A stretch of 64,000 nt of DNA, taken from the NCBI RefSeq assembly GCF_009906835.1, contig NZ_CP047652.1:1426001-1490000 (forward strand), read 5' to 3'. Origin of the DNA: Aristophania vespae. Its GTDB lineage: Bacteria > Pseudomonadota > Alphaproteobacteria > Acetobacterales > Acetobacteraceae. How positions within the stretch are numbered: the first letter of the stretch is position 1; the number at the start of each line of letters is the position of its first letter. The translations under genes and the position numbers were made by a program. A model generated the notes under the pieces. It was given only the letters and a program-made list of their open reading frames with translations, did not search any database and was not told where the DNA came from. Of the stretch, positions 9,794 to 18,843 are shown piece by piece.

Positions 9794-11734
9794 TTATCCA
9801 TGAGACGAACTGATAGCCCTTTCCGAAGCAATAGACGGCCAGCGCCTTTCGGATAAGGCCATTAGAGACGGTGTTTTAAGACCCATTTTTTTGGCATATA
9901 GCCACGTTGTACATAGAACATTATGCACATAACGACGTGTTTCAAAGTTGGGTAAGGTTTCTATAAAATAAAGCGGATCGGGTTGGTTTGGCTGCAAGGC
10001 CTGCCACCGCAACATAGCCCCTGGCCCCACATTATAAGAGGCCAAAACATGCAGCAAATTACCTTTTTTGAGCTTTTCGTCACTACTGGCCTGAGAAACT
10101 GCCTCAGACAAATAAAGAAGATAAAGCTGACCCACTTCCAAATTATAACCCGGGTCTTGTAGCTTTTTCGTCATATTTCGGGGAACTTTAATAATAGCCA
10201 CCCCTTTTTTATCAAAATTAATATGGTGTGCCGTTACAAAACTGGCAGTTCTTGGCTGAACCTGCATTAATCCATAGGCTCCCATAGGAGAAACCGCATC
10301 AGGATTAAAATTGGACTCCATTAAGGCCACAGCATAAATGAGTGCTGGGTCAAGTTTGAAGCCGTGATGAGGCTTTAACTTAGGGAGTGGTGGTAATTCA
10401 ATTTCGGCTATTTGTGGCTGTTTTATATGATCAACCACATTTATCATTTGCTGTGACAGTCTGGTCATACCAGCTTCACGCACAACCAGTTGCAGAGAAT
10501 GGGCCCGCACCGGATCAGACTTCAAAAGTCTAGGCCACATATAACGTGCCAGATTTTCAGCCCGTCCCTGCTCCCCAACTTGCAGAAGAGCGAAAAAATG
10601 CCGCCCTTCCGCCGAGTTCATAATAGCTTCTACGTCACTTTCGGTAAGAATTTGATGCTGAAGCGAGACCTCATCCGCCGCAGATAAAGTTGCCGAAGCA
10701 TCTTTTTGTTTCAATTTCCGCTGCAAAGCTTCCTTGGCTAAAAGGCCGTAAAAACTATTTTTAAAAGAGGCAGCACGTCTTAACCAAATCTTATGAGCAC
10801 GCTTTGCGTGGAGTCGTTCCTGAACACGCGCCTCCCAAAAGGCAGATGCTGCCTGCAAATCAACTTCTGTTTTTGGTGCGTTTGCAGCCCCCTTAAAACA
10901 AAAAGATGCCGCCTGAAGCTGCTTTTCATGCCACAAAGCCAGGCCCATAACAAAGGCAGGAAGACCTACCTGCCTTGAGCCTTTATTAAAGCCGATATTT
11001 CCAAGATGAATAGCATCTCGCAATTTGCCCTGGCTCAAAAAAGTTAAAGCCACTTCACCATAAAGTTGCGCTAAATAATCAGCTTTTAGGCCTCGCGTGC
11101 GCCTTATAAGTTTTAAGGCCTGGCGTGCTCCAGGCAAACCTTTATTGAGATGATCGTGAATAACACGATCAAAGTGACTTTTACGCTGTAGAGAGAATAA
11201 ATCCTCATTACCTGTCTGTGAGGTAATGTCAGTCCCTTCCATCTTTAAGTAAGGAAGAGACGGAGGAGGTGATATTTTTCGCGTAGGGCGAAAAGCCTCC
11301 AACTTTGTGTAAATAAGGTTAGCATCCGGCAGTTGCGGATATAAGTCCAGCCACTGCCTTAGGTCAGATTGTTTTGGTTTAATGTCAGTGTGTAGATAAT
11401 ATTCAGCTAAAATATCTGGCCGTAAAGCTTTATCAGAAATAGAATTTAGCTCTTCCTGAATATGGGTAAAGCGGGCATCCCTTACTGAATGAAATAAAGA
11501 TTCATAACGTTTTGCACTTATATCTGAAAGAGGATGAGGAAATATGATCGCCCCATCCTTTATATGAGAATGAAACTCGGAAAAAACGGCTTCACCCGAA
11601 AGCTTAATAGCCTCAGATAAAGTTACATCTGCTTTTGCCTGAGCATAAAAGGGAGAAGTACTTGCAAGTAAGGCAGCACTCACGAAAATCGCTCGGGCTG
11701 TCGAAGCAAATACAATTGGCAGTCTTTTGTACAT
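9794..11734 (-). CDS. Soluble lytic murein transglycosylase
   Basis: A periplasmic enzyme that cleaves peptidoglycan to give 1,6-anhydromuramyl ends. From the Met chosen here the product is about 646 residues. It begins with a signal peptide (MYKRLPIVFASTARAIFVSA, cleavage near FYAQAKA), then a long helical superhelix domain, then a C-terminal SLT domain. That domain has the catalytic glutamate in ALMESNFNPDAVS, then GAYGLMQVQPRTA and LASYNVGPGAM. An upstream in-frame GTG at 11791 would put 19 residues before the signal peptide, which is less likely. Slt70-like by architecture. Confidence 0.9.
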   Translation of the reverse strand: MYKRLPIVFASTARAIFVSAALLASTSPFYAQAKADVTLSEAIKLSGEAVFSEFHSHIKDGAIIFPHPLSDISAKRYESLFHSVRDARFTHIQEELNSISDKALRPDILAEYYLHTDIKPKQSDLRQWLDLYPQLPDANLIYTKLEAFRPTRKISPPPSLPYLKMEGTDITSQTGNEDLFSLQRKSHFDRVIHDHLNKGLPGARQALKLIRRTRGLKADYLAQLYGEVALTFLSQGKLRDAIHLGNIGFNKGSRQVGLPAFVMGLALWHEKQLQAASFCFKGAANAPKTEVDLQAASAFWEARVQERLHAKRAHKIWLRRAASFKNSFYGLLAKEALQRKLKQKDASATLSAADEVSLQHQILTESDVEAIMNSAEGRHFFALLQVGEQGRAENLARYMWPRLLKSDPVRAHSLQLVVREAGMTRLSQQMINVVDHIKQPQIAEIELPPLPKLKPHHGFKLDPALIYAVALMESNFNPDAVSPMGAYGLMQVQPRTASFVTAHHINFDKKGVAIIKVPRNMTKKLQDPGYNLEVGQLYLLYLSEAVSQASSDEKLKKGNLLHVLASYNVGPGAMLRWQALQPNQPDPLYFIETLPNFETRRYVHNVLCTTWLYAKKMGLKTPSLMALSERRWPSIASERAISSSHG

Positions 11735-11863
11735 AACGCGTGCTACATAAGGAGCCAATTCTAAAAAATCAAGATGAGGCCATAAAGACACACCTCACCA
11801 ATATTCGTACATAAAACATATATACTTAAGAAATATCTATTACCTGACGCATAACTTAATTTT

Positions 11864-12664
11864 CTAAATACCCAATGTTTCAGCAAGTAAAATCATATCC
11901 TGCCAAAGACCTTTTCTTACCACGCTACCTGCTCTTAATTGTAATGGATGAAAAGTTGGTAACAGCTTAGCCTGCCCAAGAGACGCTGACAGGGTAATAT
12001 CATGCCATTTGCCTCTTACCTTTGTGATACGGGTCGGTTTTTTAAATAAGATATGCAGCGCCGTTGTGCCCATCGTTATAATAGGCAGAGCACCATTTTG
12101 TGCCCAACTCAGTGCCAAACTATGCTGCATAATCTCAGCACCGACTTTTAACTCCTGTGGCAAAAGAGGTCTTCCTCCAGGAGGGCGCCACGGCATAGCA
12201 GGTATTAAGCTGGCGTCGCTTTGCTTTAAGCCAATAGACTTTAAAATTTTTTCCAAATACTGCCCAGCCTGGCCTGAAAATAAAACGCCAGAGCGATCTT
12301 CGTCATCATCAGGAACTTCACCAATAATAATGAAGCGCGCTTTGTCACTTAAAATAGGCAATAAGTGGTGAGTGGCTGTTTTCGCTAATGTCGAATCTTT
12401 TATGTGATCACTATATTTTTTGAGAGATTCAATATCTGTTACTTCAATAGTGACGTCAGCAGACGCTTTTTTAGAACTCTGCCCCGCATAAGACCCTATC
12501 TGAGTTGACTTCGCTCTTTCGGGCTTTCTTTGGCCTAATATGGGTGTAGGAGCTTCTAAAGGCTGCCAGGGAATATTTTCCGTTACAGACTCTACCCCCC
12601 AGTCTCTCTGAAGCTCGAGCGCTGTTATAAGAGATTTAACTGAAGCATTATGGTCCAAAACCAT
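11864..12664 (-). CDS. Uracil-DNA glycosylase-like protein without Fe-S cysteines
   Basis: 266 residues. The core matches family-4-type uracil-DNA glycosylases, which remove uracil from DNA: GEVPDDDEDRSGVLFSGQAG corresponds to the usual GEAPG..ED..G..F.G.AG active-site motif, RPPGGRPLLPQE to the RPPGNR.P.P.E motif, and TFHPLQLRAG to the late HP motif. The product has no cysteine at all, whereas family-4 enzymes hold a [4Fe-4S] cluster with four; the usual KCRPPGNR appears as PWRPPGGR. It may be a cluster-free variant or an inactive relative. It is divergently oriented to ispE. Confidence 0.8.
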   Translation of the reverse strand: MVLDHNASVKSLITALELQRDWGVESVTENIPWQPLEAPTPILGQRKPERAKSTQIGSYAGQSSKKASADVTIEVTDIESLKKYSDHIKDSTLAKTATHHLLPILSDKARFIIIGEVPDDDEDRSGVLFSGQAGQYLEKILKSIGLKQSDASLIPAMPWRPPGGRPLLPQELKVGAEIMQHSLALSWAQNGALPIITMGTTALHILFKKPTRITKVRGKWHDITLSASLGQAKLLPTFHPLQLRAGSVVRKGLWQDMILLAETLGI

Positions 12665-12830
12665 GTGGGCAAATACTTTTCTGCAAGACTAAAAAAGGAT
12701 CAAAAACAAACATAACAGGCATCACCATGATTCCCGCTTTTGGCCAAGATAGCAATTATAGAAATCTTTTGTTACATCAGCTCAGTTTACCAAAGGCTTT
12801 TGAGCTCCCTCTTTGTTATAAGGACGCAAT

Positions 12831-13729
12831 ATGTCCCCCCTGCAAGATAAAGCACACGCTAAGATAAATCTTTTTCTCCATGTGACAGGACGTCGCCCTG
12901 ATGGCTATCATCTCCTAGACAGTCTAGTTGTTTTTGCCGAAGCGGGAGATAAGCTTTTTCTAAAACCTGCCCCTCTGCCCAGCATTCGTCTTTGGAACTT
13001 ACAGGGCCTTTTTCTCAAGGCTTGAGGGCTGAGCCCAATAATCTCGTTCTTAAAGCGGCTGAGGGATTAAAACAAAAATATTACGACTTAAATGCTAAAA
13101 ACCCACCACCAGTCCATTTTACGCTAGAGAAAAATCTTCCTGTTTCATCAGGAATTGGCGGTGGCTCTGCCGATGCTGCCTCGGCATTACGCCTTTTAAC
13201 CCATCATTGGAATATGCCACCTCAAGCAGCCTCCGACCTCGCTCCCTCTCTGGGCGCTGATATTCCGGTTTGTTTTGTGCAAGAAACAGTACGGATAGAA
13301 GGCATTGGAGAAATTTTATCACCAGTCCCCCCTTTACCCTCAATGGGGATGATTTTACTCAATCCAAAAATCGCTGTTTCAACCCCAACAATATTTAAAA
13401 ATTTAGCATTGCCGGTCGGAGTTTCTTCTTCTACTAGAACTGATTTTCCTACTCAAAGCTGGAAAGATCTAGAAGAGTTTATCGCCTTCTTATCCACCAC
13501 TCGCAATGATCTACAGGCCCCTGCCATTAAACAAGTACCCGTCATTGCAGACATGATCGAAATATTATCTGACCTGCCAGACAGTCTTTTTGCACGTATG
13601 AGTGGCTCTGGGGCTACCTGTTTTGCTCTCTTTAAAACCAAAGAGCAAGCGCTCAAGGCGCAAGCTATTTTAATGAAAAAAGACATAACACGCTCTTGGT
13701 GGTGCTGGGCCGGAAAAGTACGCGTTTAA
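12831..13729 (+). CDS. ispE: 4-diphosphocytidyl-2-C-methyl-D-erythritol kinase (frame broken)
   Basis: IspE phosphorylates CDP-methylerythritol in the MEP isoprenoid pathway. The first frame (12831-13025) carries [18 protein letters not shown], the GHMP-kinase N-terminus. The second frame (from about 12990) carries [18 protein letters not shown]-like [12 protein letters not shown], the ATP loop [15 protein letters not shown] and the C-terminal [12 protein letters not shown]. The two halves join into a 299-residue protein if one base is added at a C run (12970-12973 or 12978-12980). The restored length is a multiple of three. The gene should be essential here, so a sequence error is more likely than a real pseudogene. 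Confidence 0.9.
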
Positions 13730-13743
13730 GGTCTATAAACATA

Positions 13744-13775
13744 AAAGGCTCGCCTCATAATTGAAGCGAGCCTTT
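13744..13775. terminator. Bidirectional terminator between ispE and the PsiF-like gene
   Basis: A perfect 10-bp stem (AAAGGCTCGC / GCGAGCCTTT) with a 12-base loop is flanked by A's on the left and TTTTT on the right. It sits between the stops of two convergent genes and can serve both. Confidence 0.85.
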
Positions 13776-13804
13776 TTCAAAAGATAGGGACTTTAGCTAG
13801 AGTC

Positions 13805-14311
13805 TTATTGTCCCTGAAATTCTTTTAAATGGGCATTACATTGTGACCAGTAACCGCCGCCTTTTTGGATCCATTTAAGTGATCCATTACCGCCATTTTC
13901 TTTATTAGCATTATACTGCATGACGCAGGTTTTCATACGGGCTTTTCCGGGTGTAAGAGACGCAAATTTTGGGTCAATTTTATTTGGAAAAACGATGCTG
14001 CCATTTACGATGGGTGCTCTGGCAGTTTCTGCGCGGGTATTGTCGTCTTTTGCCTGATTTGGTGCATCTTTCTTTGTATCATTCATCTTGGTTTTCGGCG
14101 TTTCAGCTTTTGAAGCCCCGCCGATTGCGCATTTAGAGGCTTTAAAGTCTTTATAGGCAAGACCATTAAGCGAACCGTCTCTTTTGGCGGCAAAAAATGC
14201 TTTTCGACAATCCCGGCCAGACATACCCTCATGCTGAGCAGCAGCTAAAGCTGTACCACTTGTCATTAATGCCGCTAATGTTAAAGCAGAACAAAAACGT
14301 GATAAATTCAT
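13805..14311 (-). CDS. Exported PsiF-like cysteine-repeat protein
   Basis: 168 residues with a clear signal peptide (about 1-23, ending GTALAAA). Two similar cysteine modules are visible. The first has GRDCRKAFFAAKRDGSLNG and ends SKCA; the second has RMKTCVMQYNANKENGGNG and ends GGGYWSQCNAHLK. Each is C-x(n)-K..G....C, as in PsiF-repeat proteins (phosphate-starvation-inducible, role unknown). A lysine/alanine-rich low-complexity linker separates the modules. I infer a periplasmic protein. Function is unknown; the family link is moderate. Confidence 0.6.
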   Translation of the reverse strand: MNLSRFCSALTLAALMTSGTALAAAQHEGMSGRDCRKAFFAAKRDGSLNGLAYKDFKASKCAIGGASKAETPKTKMNDTKKDAPNQAKDDNTRAETARAPIVNGSIVFPNKIDPKFASLTPGKARMKTCVMQYNANKENGGNGSLKWIQKGGGYWSQCNAHLKEFQGQ

Positions 14312-14477
14312 AGGGTCTCTCCTATTACAACATAACTTTTATAATGAAGAGCTTCATGACAAGATCTTCGACTCTCACTATGAGGCCATTACTGATAAAA
14401 GTCTCTCCAAGCCTAAAGAGAAAAACAAGCTTTTCTTTTAAGCCATGCTAATTTTATCAGATTAAAAGTAAAAAGCT

Positions 14478-14804
14478 TTATAATGAACGCGGCGCTAAAT
14501 AAATAATTCCTGCCCCTATTAGGCATATTACACCGCCTAATATATCCCAATAGTCAGGGCAGCTACCTTCAATAATCCACATCCATAATAAAGAAGAAAT
14601 AATATAAATGCCGCCATAAACCGCATAGGCACGCCCTGCTTGCTCAAAGGGGAGCAACGTCAGAACCCAGGCAAAAAAACTAAGCGAAGCCAGAGCTGGC
14701 ACTAACCACAAAACAGAACGCCCTAGTTTAAAAACCTGCCAAACCGCAAAACAGCCAAAAATTTCGGCCAAGGCGGCAAGACAGTAAATTAAAAATCCCT
14801 GCAT
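14478..14804 (-). CDS. YnfA family (UPF0060) membrane protein
   Basis: 108 residues with four predicted membrane segments, an SMR-like small inner-membrane protein. The sequence matches the YnfA pattern: LAALAEIFGCFAVWQVF at the start, FEQAGRAYAVYGGIYI in the centre, and GGVICLIGAGIIYLAPR at the end. Its role is not established in general; relatives have been linked to drug efflux. It stands alone downstream of amtB on the same strand. Confidence 0.88.
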   Translation of the reverse strand: MQGFLIYCLAALAEIFGCFAVWQVFKLGRSVLWLVPALASLSFFAWVLTLLPFEQAGRAYAVYGGIYIISSLLWMWIIEGSCPDYWDILGGVICLIGAGIIYLAPRSL

Positions 14805-14850
14805 TTACAATGTCTCTCACTATGGCCGTAAAAATATGTGCCCTGTCTTA

Positions 14851-16122
14851 TTAATTAAGGCGCTCTCCATGTTGTGTCATATCAAGGCCCTCCAGCTCCT
14901 CATCACGCGTTACGCGCATTCCTATTGTACGGTCAATGCAAAAGACTATGACAGCTGTCATAACCACACACCATATGATAACCACACCGACGGTTTCAAC
15001 TTGACTTATAAGCTGCTTTAAACCTCCAATAGTGCCCTCTGGATTGGCTTTAGTCGCTGATAAAGGCCCATAAGCCAGCACACCTGTGAGCACTGCTCCC
15101 ACAATGCCGCCAACGCCATGAATGCCGAAAGCATCCAGACTATCGTCATAGCCCAACTTCCGTTTAGCTATACTCACACTTCCGAAACAGACTGCACCAG
15201 ATATAAGCCCAATCCATAAGGCCCCACTTGGTAACACAAATCCCGCTGCCGGTGTAATACCCACCAACCCCGAAACAGCTCCTGATATGATCCCCAAAGC
15301 TGTAGGTTTTTTGTTATACCACCATTCCAGCAACATCCAGCTTACACCGCCTGATGCTGCTGCAATTTGGGTGGTTAACATTGCCAATCCGGCACGTCCA
15401 TTAGCCCCAAAGGCAGAACCTGCATTAAAACCAAACCACCCTACCCATAATAAAGCCGCCCCTATAATTGCATAGGCCAAATTATGAGGGGATAAATCTT
15501 TCCGTTTAAAGCCTGTTCTTTTGCCGATCATGATAGCGCACACCAACCCTGCTATGCCGGCATTGATATGGACGACCGTCCCACCAGCAAAATCGACCGC
15601 TCCAAGCCCTGCAATCCAGCCATCTGGGCTCCATACCCAATGAGCAACAGGCGCATAAACCAAAATACCCCATAACACTGTAAAAAGGCACAAAGCAGAA
15701 AACTTAATCCTTTCTGCAAAGGCACCTGTAATAATAGCAGGAGCAATAATGGAAAAACTCATCTGAAAGGTTAGAAAAACACTTTCAGGAATGGTCATTG
15801 TAACAGGCTCGGCAGAACCTTCACCAAGCACGAAAGCACTATCAAGCCCGTTATGAAAATGATCAGCCAAACCATTCAGGAAAAAACGTGTTGTTCCCCC
15901 GATCCAACTTGTCCCCGTAGAAAAAGCCAGACTATAACCACATATCATCCATATTAACGACGCTATGCAGCATATACCAAAAGACTGCACCATTGTAGAA
16001 AGAACATTTTTACGCCGCACCATACCAGCATAAAAAAGGGCTAGCCCCGGTATGGTCATCATAATGACCAAAGCAGTACTGGTGAGCATCCAGGCTGTAT
16101 CGCCTGCACTAACGGCTTGCAT
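14851..16122 (-). CDS. amtB: Ammonium transporter
   Basis: A 423-residue Amt/Rh-family channel for ammonium uptake in the inner membrane. It opens with an Amt-type first helix (TAWMLTSTALVIMMTIPGLALFYAGMVRRKN) and contains DFAGGTVVHINAGIAGLV, carrying the first pore histidine, and LDAFGIHGVGGIVGAVLTG, carrying the second. It has the usual eleven hydrophobic segments and no obvious N-terminal signal peptide. Its start abuts the stop of glnK (one shared base), the conserved glnK-amtB pairing through which the PII protein gates the channel. Confidence 0.96.
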   Translation of the reverse strand: MQAVSAGDTAWMLTSTALVIMMTIPGLALFYAGMVRRKNVLSTMVQSFGICCIASLIWMICGYSLAFSTGTSWIGGTTRFFLNGLADHFHNGLDSAFVLGEGSAEPVTMTIPESVFLTFQMSFSIIAPAIITGAFAERIKFSALCLFTVLWGILVYAPVAHWVWSPDGWIAGLGAVDFAGGTVVHINAGIAGLVCAIMIGKRTGFKRKDLSPHNLAYAIIGAALLWVGWFGFNAGSAFGANGRAGLAMLTTQIAAASGGVSWMLLEWWYNKKPTALGIISGAVSGLVGITPAAGFVLPSGALWIGLISGAVCFGSVSIAKRKLGYDDSLDAFGIHGVGGIVGAVLTGVLAYGPLSATKANPEGTIGGLKQLISQVETVGVVIIWCVVMTAVIVFCIDRTIGMRVTRDEELEGLDMTQHGERLN

Positions 16123-16460
16123 TAGAGCGCACCCTCGCCGCTTTCGCCTGTGCGAATACGGATAATATGTTCCAATGGCGTCACCATAATTTTACCGTCG
16201 CCAATACGCCCTGTACGGGCGGCGTTTGTAATGGCTTCTAAAACCTCTGGTACAAGGCTGTCACTAATAGCCACCTCAATTTTTACTTTTGCAACAAGAC
16301 TGACGTAATATTCTGCACCACGATAAATTTCCGTCTGTCCTTTTTGACGACCAAAACCCCTCACCTCAGAGATGGTAAGACCTTGAATACCTAATTGCGT
16401 CAGGGCTTCGCGCACATCATCTAATTTAAAGGGTTTTATAATGGCAGTTATCAATTTCAC
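16122..16460 (-). CDS. glnK: PII nitrogen regulatory protein
   Basis: From the GTG chosen here the product is the canonical 112 residues and starts MKLITAIIKPFKLDDVREAL. A longer in-frame start at 16484 would add eight residues; GAGGG upstream of the GTG supports the shorter form. The T-loop GFGRQKGQTEIYRGAEY holds the tyrosine that GlnD uridylylates, and RTGRIGDGKIMVTPLE is the C-terminal PII signature. It senses 2-oxoglutarate, ATP and ADP, and its position before amtB argues for the GlnK role of controlling ammonium uptake. Confidence 0.95.
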   Translation of the reverse strand: MKLITAIIKPFKLDDVREALTQLGIQGLTISEVRGFGRQKGQTEIYRGAEYYVSLVAKVKIEVAISDSLVPEVLEAITNAARTGRIGDGKIMVTPLEHIIRIRTGESGEGAL

Positions 16461-16600
16461 GATACCGGGCCCTCTATTTATCACCTTAATAGGACATGCA
16501 CATTATCAGATAAAATCGTATCACTATCGCAACAATATAAGCAAGCCTTTCTTTTATCTTTAAGGAAGAGTAGGAAAGAATATGTAAAAGAGGGACAAGA

Positions 16601-17776
16601 ATGACCCAGCATTATGATGTCTGTATTAACGGCGCGGGACCAATTGGCGCAACCTTAGCCTGCTTGCTTGCTCAAGCAGGCATAAAAGTATTGCTCCTAG
16701 AAAGACAAGCCCTCGTAACAGCTCCTTTGGCTTCTTTAGATGGGCGTGCTTACGCTTTAACAGAAGGCTCGCGTCCTCTTTTGGAAAAAGCAGGATTATG
16801 GCAGAATCTGAAGGGTAAACCTGAACCCATCAAAATGATCCATGTTGCTGATGGCGAAGGCCGTTTTCCTAAAGCAGCCCCTAAAGTCAAATTGACTTTC
16901 ACACCTGAAGATTCCCCAGAAAATCTCCCTTTCGGATGGATGGTGGAAGCTAATAATCTGTTAGCCTCTATTGGTCTGACACTGCAAAACCACCCCTCCA
17001 TTCGGGTTTGTACCTCTATTACGGGGCAATTTGATTTCCACAAAGATCATGTTTCAGTCACGCTTAATTCTGGCGAGACATTAACAGCAAATCTTGCGAT
17101 TGCAGCAGATGGACGCCGATCCGAACTTCGCAAACAGGTAGGCATTAGTTTAACCTCCCTTCCCTATCATAAGTCCGCTTTAGTTGCGTTATTGGCTCAT
17201 GAACAACCTCATCATGGCGCTGCTCTTGAGAATTTTTTGCCGCAAGGGCCTTTTGCACGCCTTCCTCTTCCACCAACAGCCGAACATCCTCACCGTTCTG
17301 CCATTGTGTGGACAGATCGCCCAGAGCGAATTGAACTTTTTAAAAATCTTTCAAATTCATCATTTGAAGATAATGTTCAAAGCCGGCTAGCAGGAGAAAC
17401 ATTAGGCAAACTTCAATTAATCGGCAGGAAATGGATTTACCCTCTTTCCTCTCAATATGCCCATCGTTATACAGCGCCACGACTTATTCTTATTGGCGAT
17501 GCTGCTCATGGGCTACACCCTGTTGCAGGACAAGGTATGAATTTAGGGTTTCGCGATGTAAGGCTTTTGACAACTCTTTTAACCGAAGCCTTTCAAAATA
17601 AAAAAGATTTAGGAGACAAAGATCTTCTCGCCCATTATCAACGTATAACTCGACCCAATAACCTTGCCATGCTTGCTGGGTGTGATCTTATGGAAAGACT
17701 TTTCAGCAATGACAAATTTATCATTCGCCAAGCGCGGATTTTAGGGCTTAAATTCTTGGGGGACGACCTCATTTAA
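16601..17776 (+). CDS. UbiH/UbiF/Coq6-type FAD monooxygenase
   Basis: A ring hydroxylase of ubiquinone synthesis, or a close relative. The 391 residues have the FAD dinucleotide-binding motif at the N-terminus (VCINGAGPIGATLACLLAQAG), LDGRAYALTEGS of the Ubi hydroxylases, the DG motif AADGRRSELRKQ, and the second FAD motif LIGDAAHGLHPVAGQGMNLG. Acetic acid bacteria depend on ubiquinone as electron acceptor for their periplasmic dehydrogenases, such as Gcd here. The ring position hydroxylated cannot be told from sequence. cysE follows after a short gap. Confidence 0.9.
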   Translation: MTQHYDVCINGAGPIGATLACLLAQAGIKVLLLERQALVTAPLASLDGRAYALTEGSRPLLEKAGLWQNLKGKPEPIKMIHVADGEGRFPKAAPKVKLTFTPEDSPENLPFGWMVEANNLLASIGLTLQNHPSIRVCTSITGQFDFHKDHVSVTLNSGETLTANLAIAADGRRSELRKQVGISLTSLPYHKSALVALLAHEQPHHGAALENFLPQGPFARLPLPPTAEHPHRSAIVWTDRPERIELFKNLSNSSFEDNVQSRLAGETLGKLQLIGRKWIYPLSSQYAHRYTAPRLILIGDAAHGLHPVAGQGMNLGFRDVRLLTTLLTEAFQNKKDLGDKDLLAHYQRITRPNNLAMLAGCDLMERLFSNDKFIIRQARILGLKFLGDDLI

Positions 17777-17821
17777 GACAATCTTTTGTCAAACAAGCAA
17801 TGGGACTTTAAGAGATTATAT

Positions 17822-18592
17822 ATGCGTTATAGTCACTGTACTCCGACTAACAGCACAGCTCTCTCTCAATTCTGGTCTCAAGTACAGGCGCAGGCATGTG
17901 GTTGTCCTGACCCTCTCATCAGTGATCTTTATGCTGTTAATATATGTGACCACATTGATTTTCCCTCGGCGCTTGCGTCTCTTTTAGGGGCAAAATTAGC
18001 AGATCGCTCTATGACAGAGAGCACATTAAACCGATTGGTTGCAAAATGCCTGGAAGATAACCCAGCAATTATTGAAGCAGCTCGTACTGATATGTTGGCA
18101 ACTTATGAGCGCGACCCTGCTTGCACTGATTTTGTTACACCCTTTTTATTTTTTAAAGGCTGGCATGCCTTGCAAGCATATCGCATCGCTCATCATTTAT
18201 GGCTAAATGGCCGACGCCCCTTAGCCTATCATGTGCAAAGCCGAATTAATGAGCGCTTTGGCATTGATATTCACCCGGGAGCCACAATTGGCCAAGGACT
18301 AACTATTGACCATGGCACAGGCATCGTTATCGGAGAGACCTGTATTATTGAAGATGATGTTTCGATCTTCCAAGGCGTTACTTTAGGCGGCACCGGCAAA
18401 AGTGACGGCAATCGTCACCCCATTATAAGACAAGGCGCTATGATCGGAGCAGGAGCCAAAATACTTGGTCGCTTGGAAGTTGGCGCTTATGCCCGTATAG
18501 GAGCCGCCTCTGTTGTTTTGGAAGATATTCCTGCCTATGCAACAGCAGTCGGTAACCCTGTCCGTATTGTAAAAAAAACCCTCCCTAAATAG
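17822..18592 (+). CDS. cysE: Serine O-acetyltransferase
   Basis: CysE makes O-acetylserine from serine and acetyl-CoA, the carbon skeleton for cysteine. The N-terminal helical SAT domain is followed by a left-handed beta-helix with hexapeptide repeats. The HPGATIGQGLTIDHGTGIVIGE block and GVTLGGTGKS with the catalytic histidines are present, and the end reads GNPVRIVKKTLPK. The ATG at 17822 is chosen because it has an AAGAG upstream. A TTG at 17786 would add 12 residues and has no clear ribosome site. It is close behind the UbiH-type gene and may share its transcript. Confidence 0.95.
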   Translation: MRYSHCTPTNSTALSQFWSQVQAQACGCPDPLISDLYAVNICDHIDFPSALASLLGAKLADRSMTESTLNRLVAKCLEDNPAIIEAARTDMLATYERDPACTDFVTPFLFFKGWHALQAYRIAHHLWLNGRRPLAYHVQSRINERFGIDIHPGATIGQGLTIDHGTGIVIGETCIIEDDVSIFQGVTLGGTGKSDGNRHPIIRQGAMIGAGAKILGRLEVGAYARIGAASVVLEDIPAYATAVGNPVRIVKKTLPK

Positions 18593-18603
18593 CCTCTCTA
18601 GCT

Positions 18604-18843
18604 AGTTATCCCCAATTTGGGGGACAAGTTTGGGCATGAGTTTGTGTAACTTACGGGGTACAATGTGCACAAACTTTCATCTCTCAAGCTTTGCCCTCAT
18701 CTCTATGCTGTGTGTAACTTACAGAAGCGCCCAAATATTTAAATTTTGGCGAAAATTCTGCCACTCACATTAGAAGTTATCCCCAAATTTGAGGACAAGA
18801 TAGCGCACGACTCTGTGCAATATTTTCTGGATTATGGGGATAA
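18604..18843. repeat. Cluster of TTATCCCCA-containing palindromic repeats
   Basis: Three exact copies of TTATCCCCA occur at 18606-18614 and 18777-18785 on the plus strand and 18835-18843 on the minus strand. The first two sit in a longer direct repeat of about 25 bases that begins AGTTATCCCCAA and ends GGACAAG; each has a palindromic core of the form TCCCCAA..TTTGgGGA. A separate 12-base repeat, TGTGTAACTTAC, is at 18643-18654 and 18711-18722. The 9-mer is one base from the DnaA box TTATCCACA. The function is unknown. Confidence 0.6.

Noticed and set aside
12728-12850. A short frame (MIPAFGQDSNYRN...) upstream of ispE
   Set aside because: It runs out of frame into ispE, has no motif or strong ribosome site, and is probably leader sequence.
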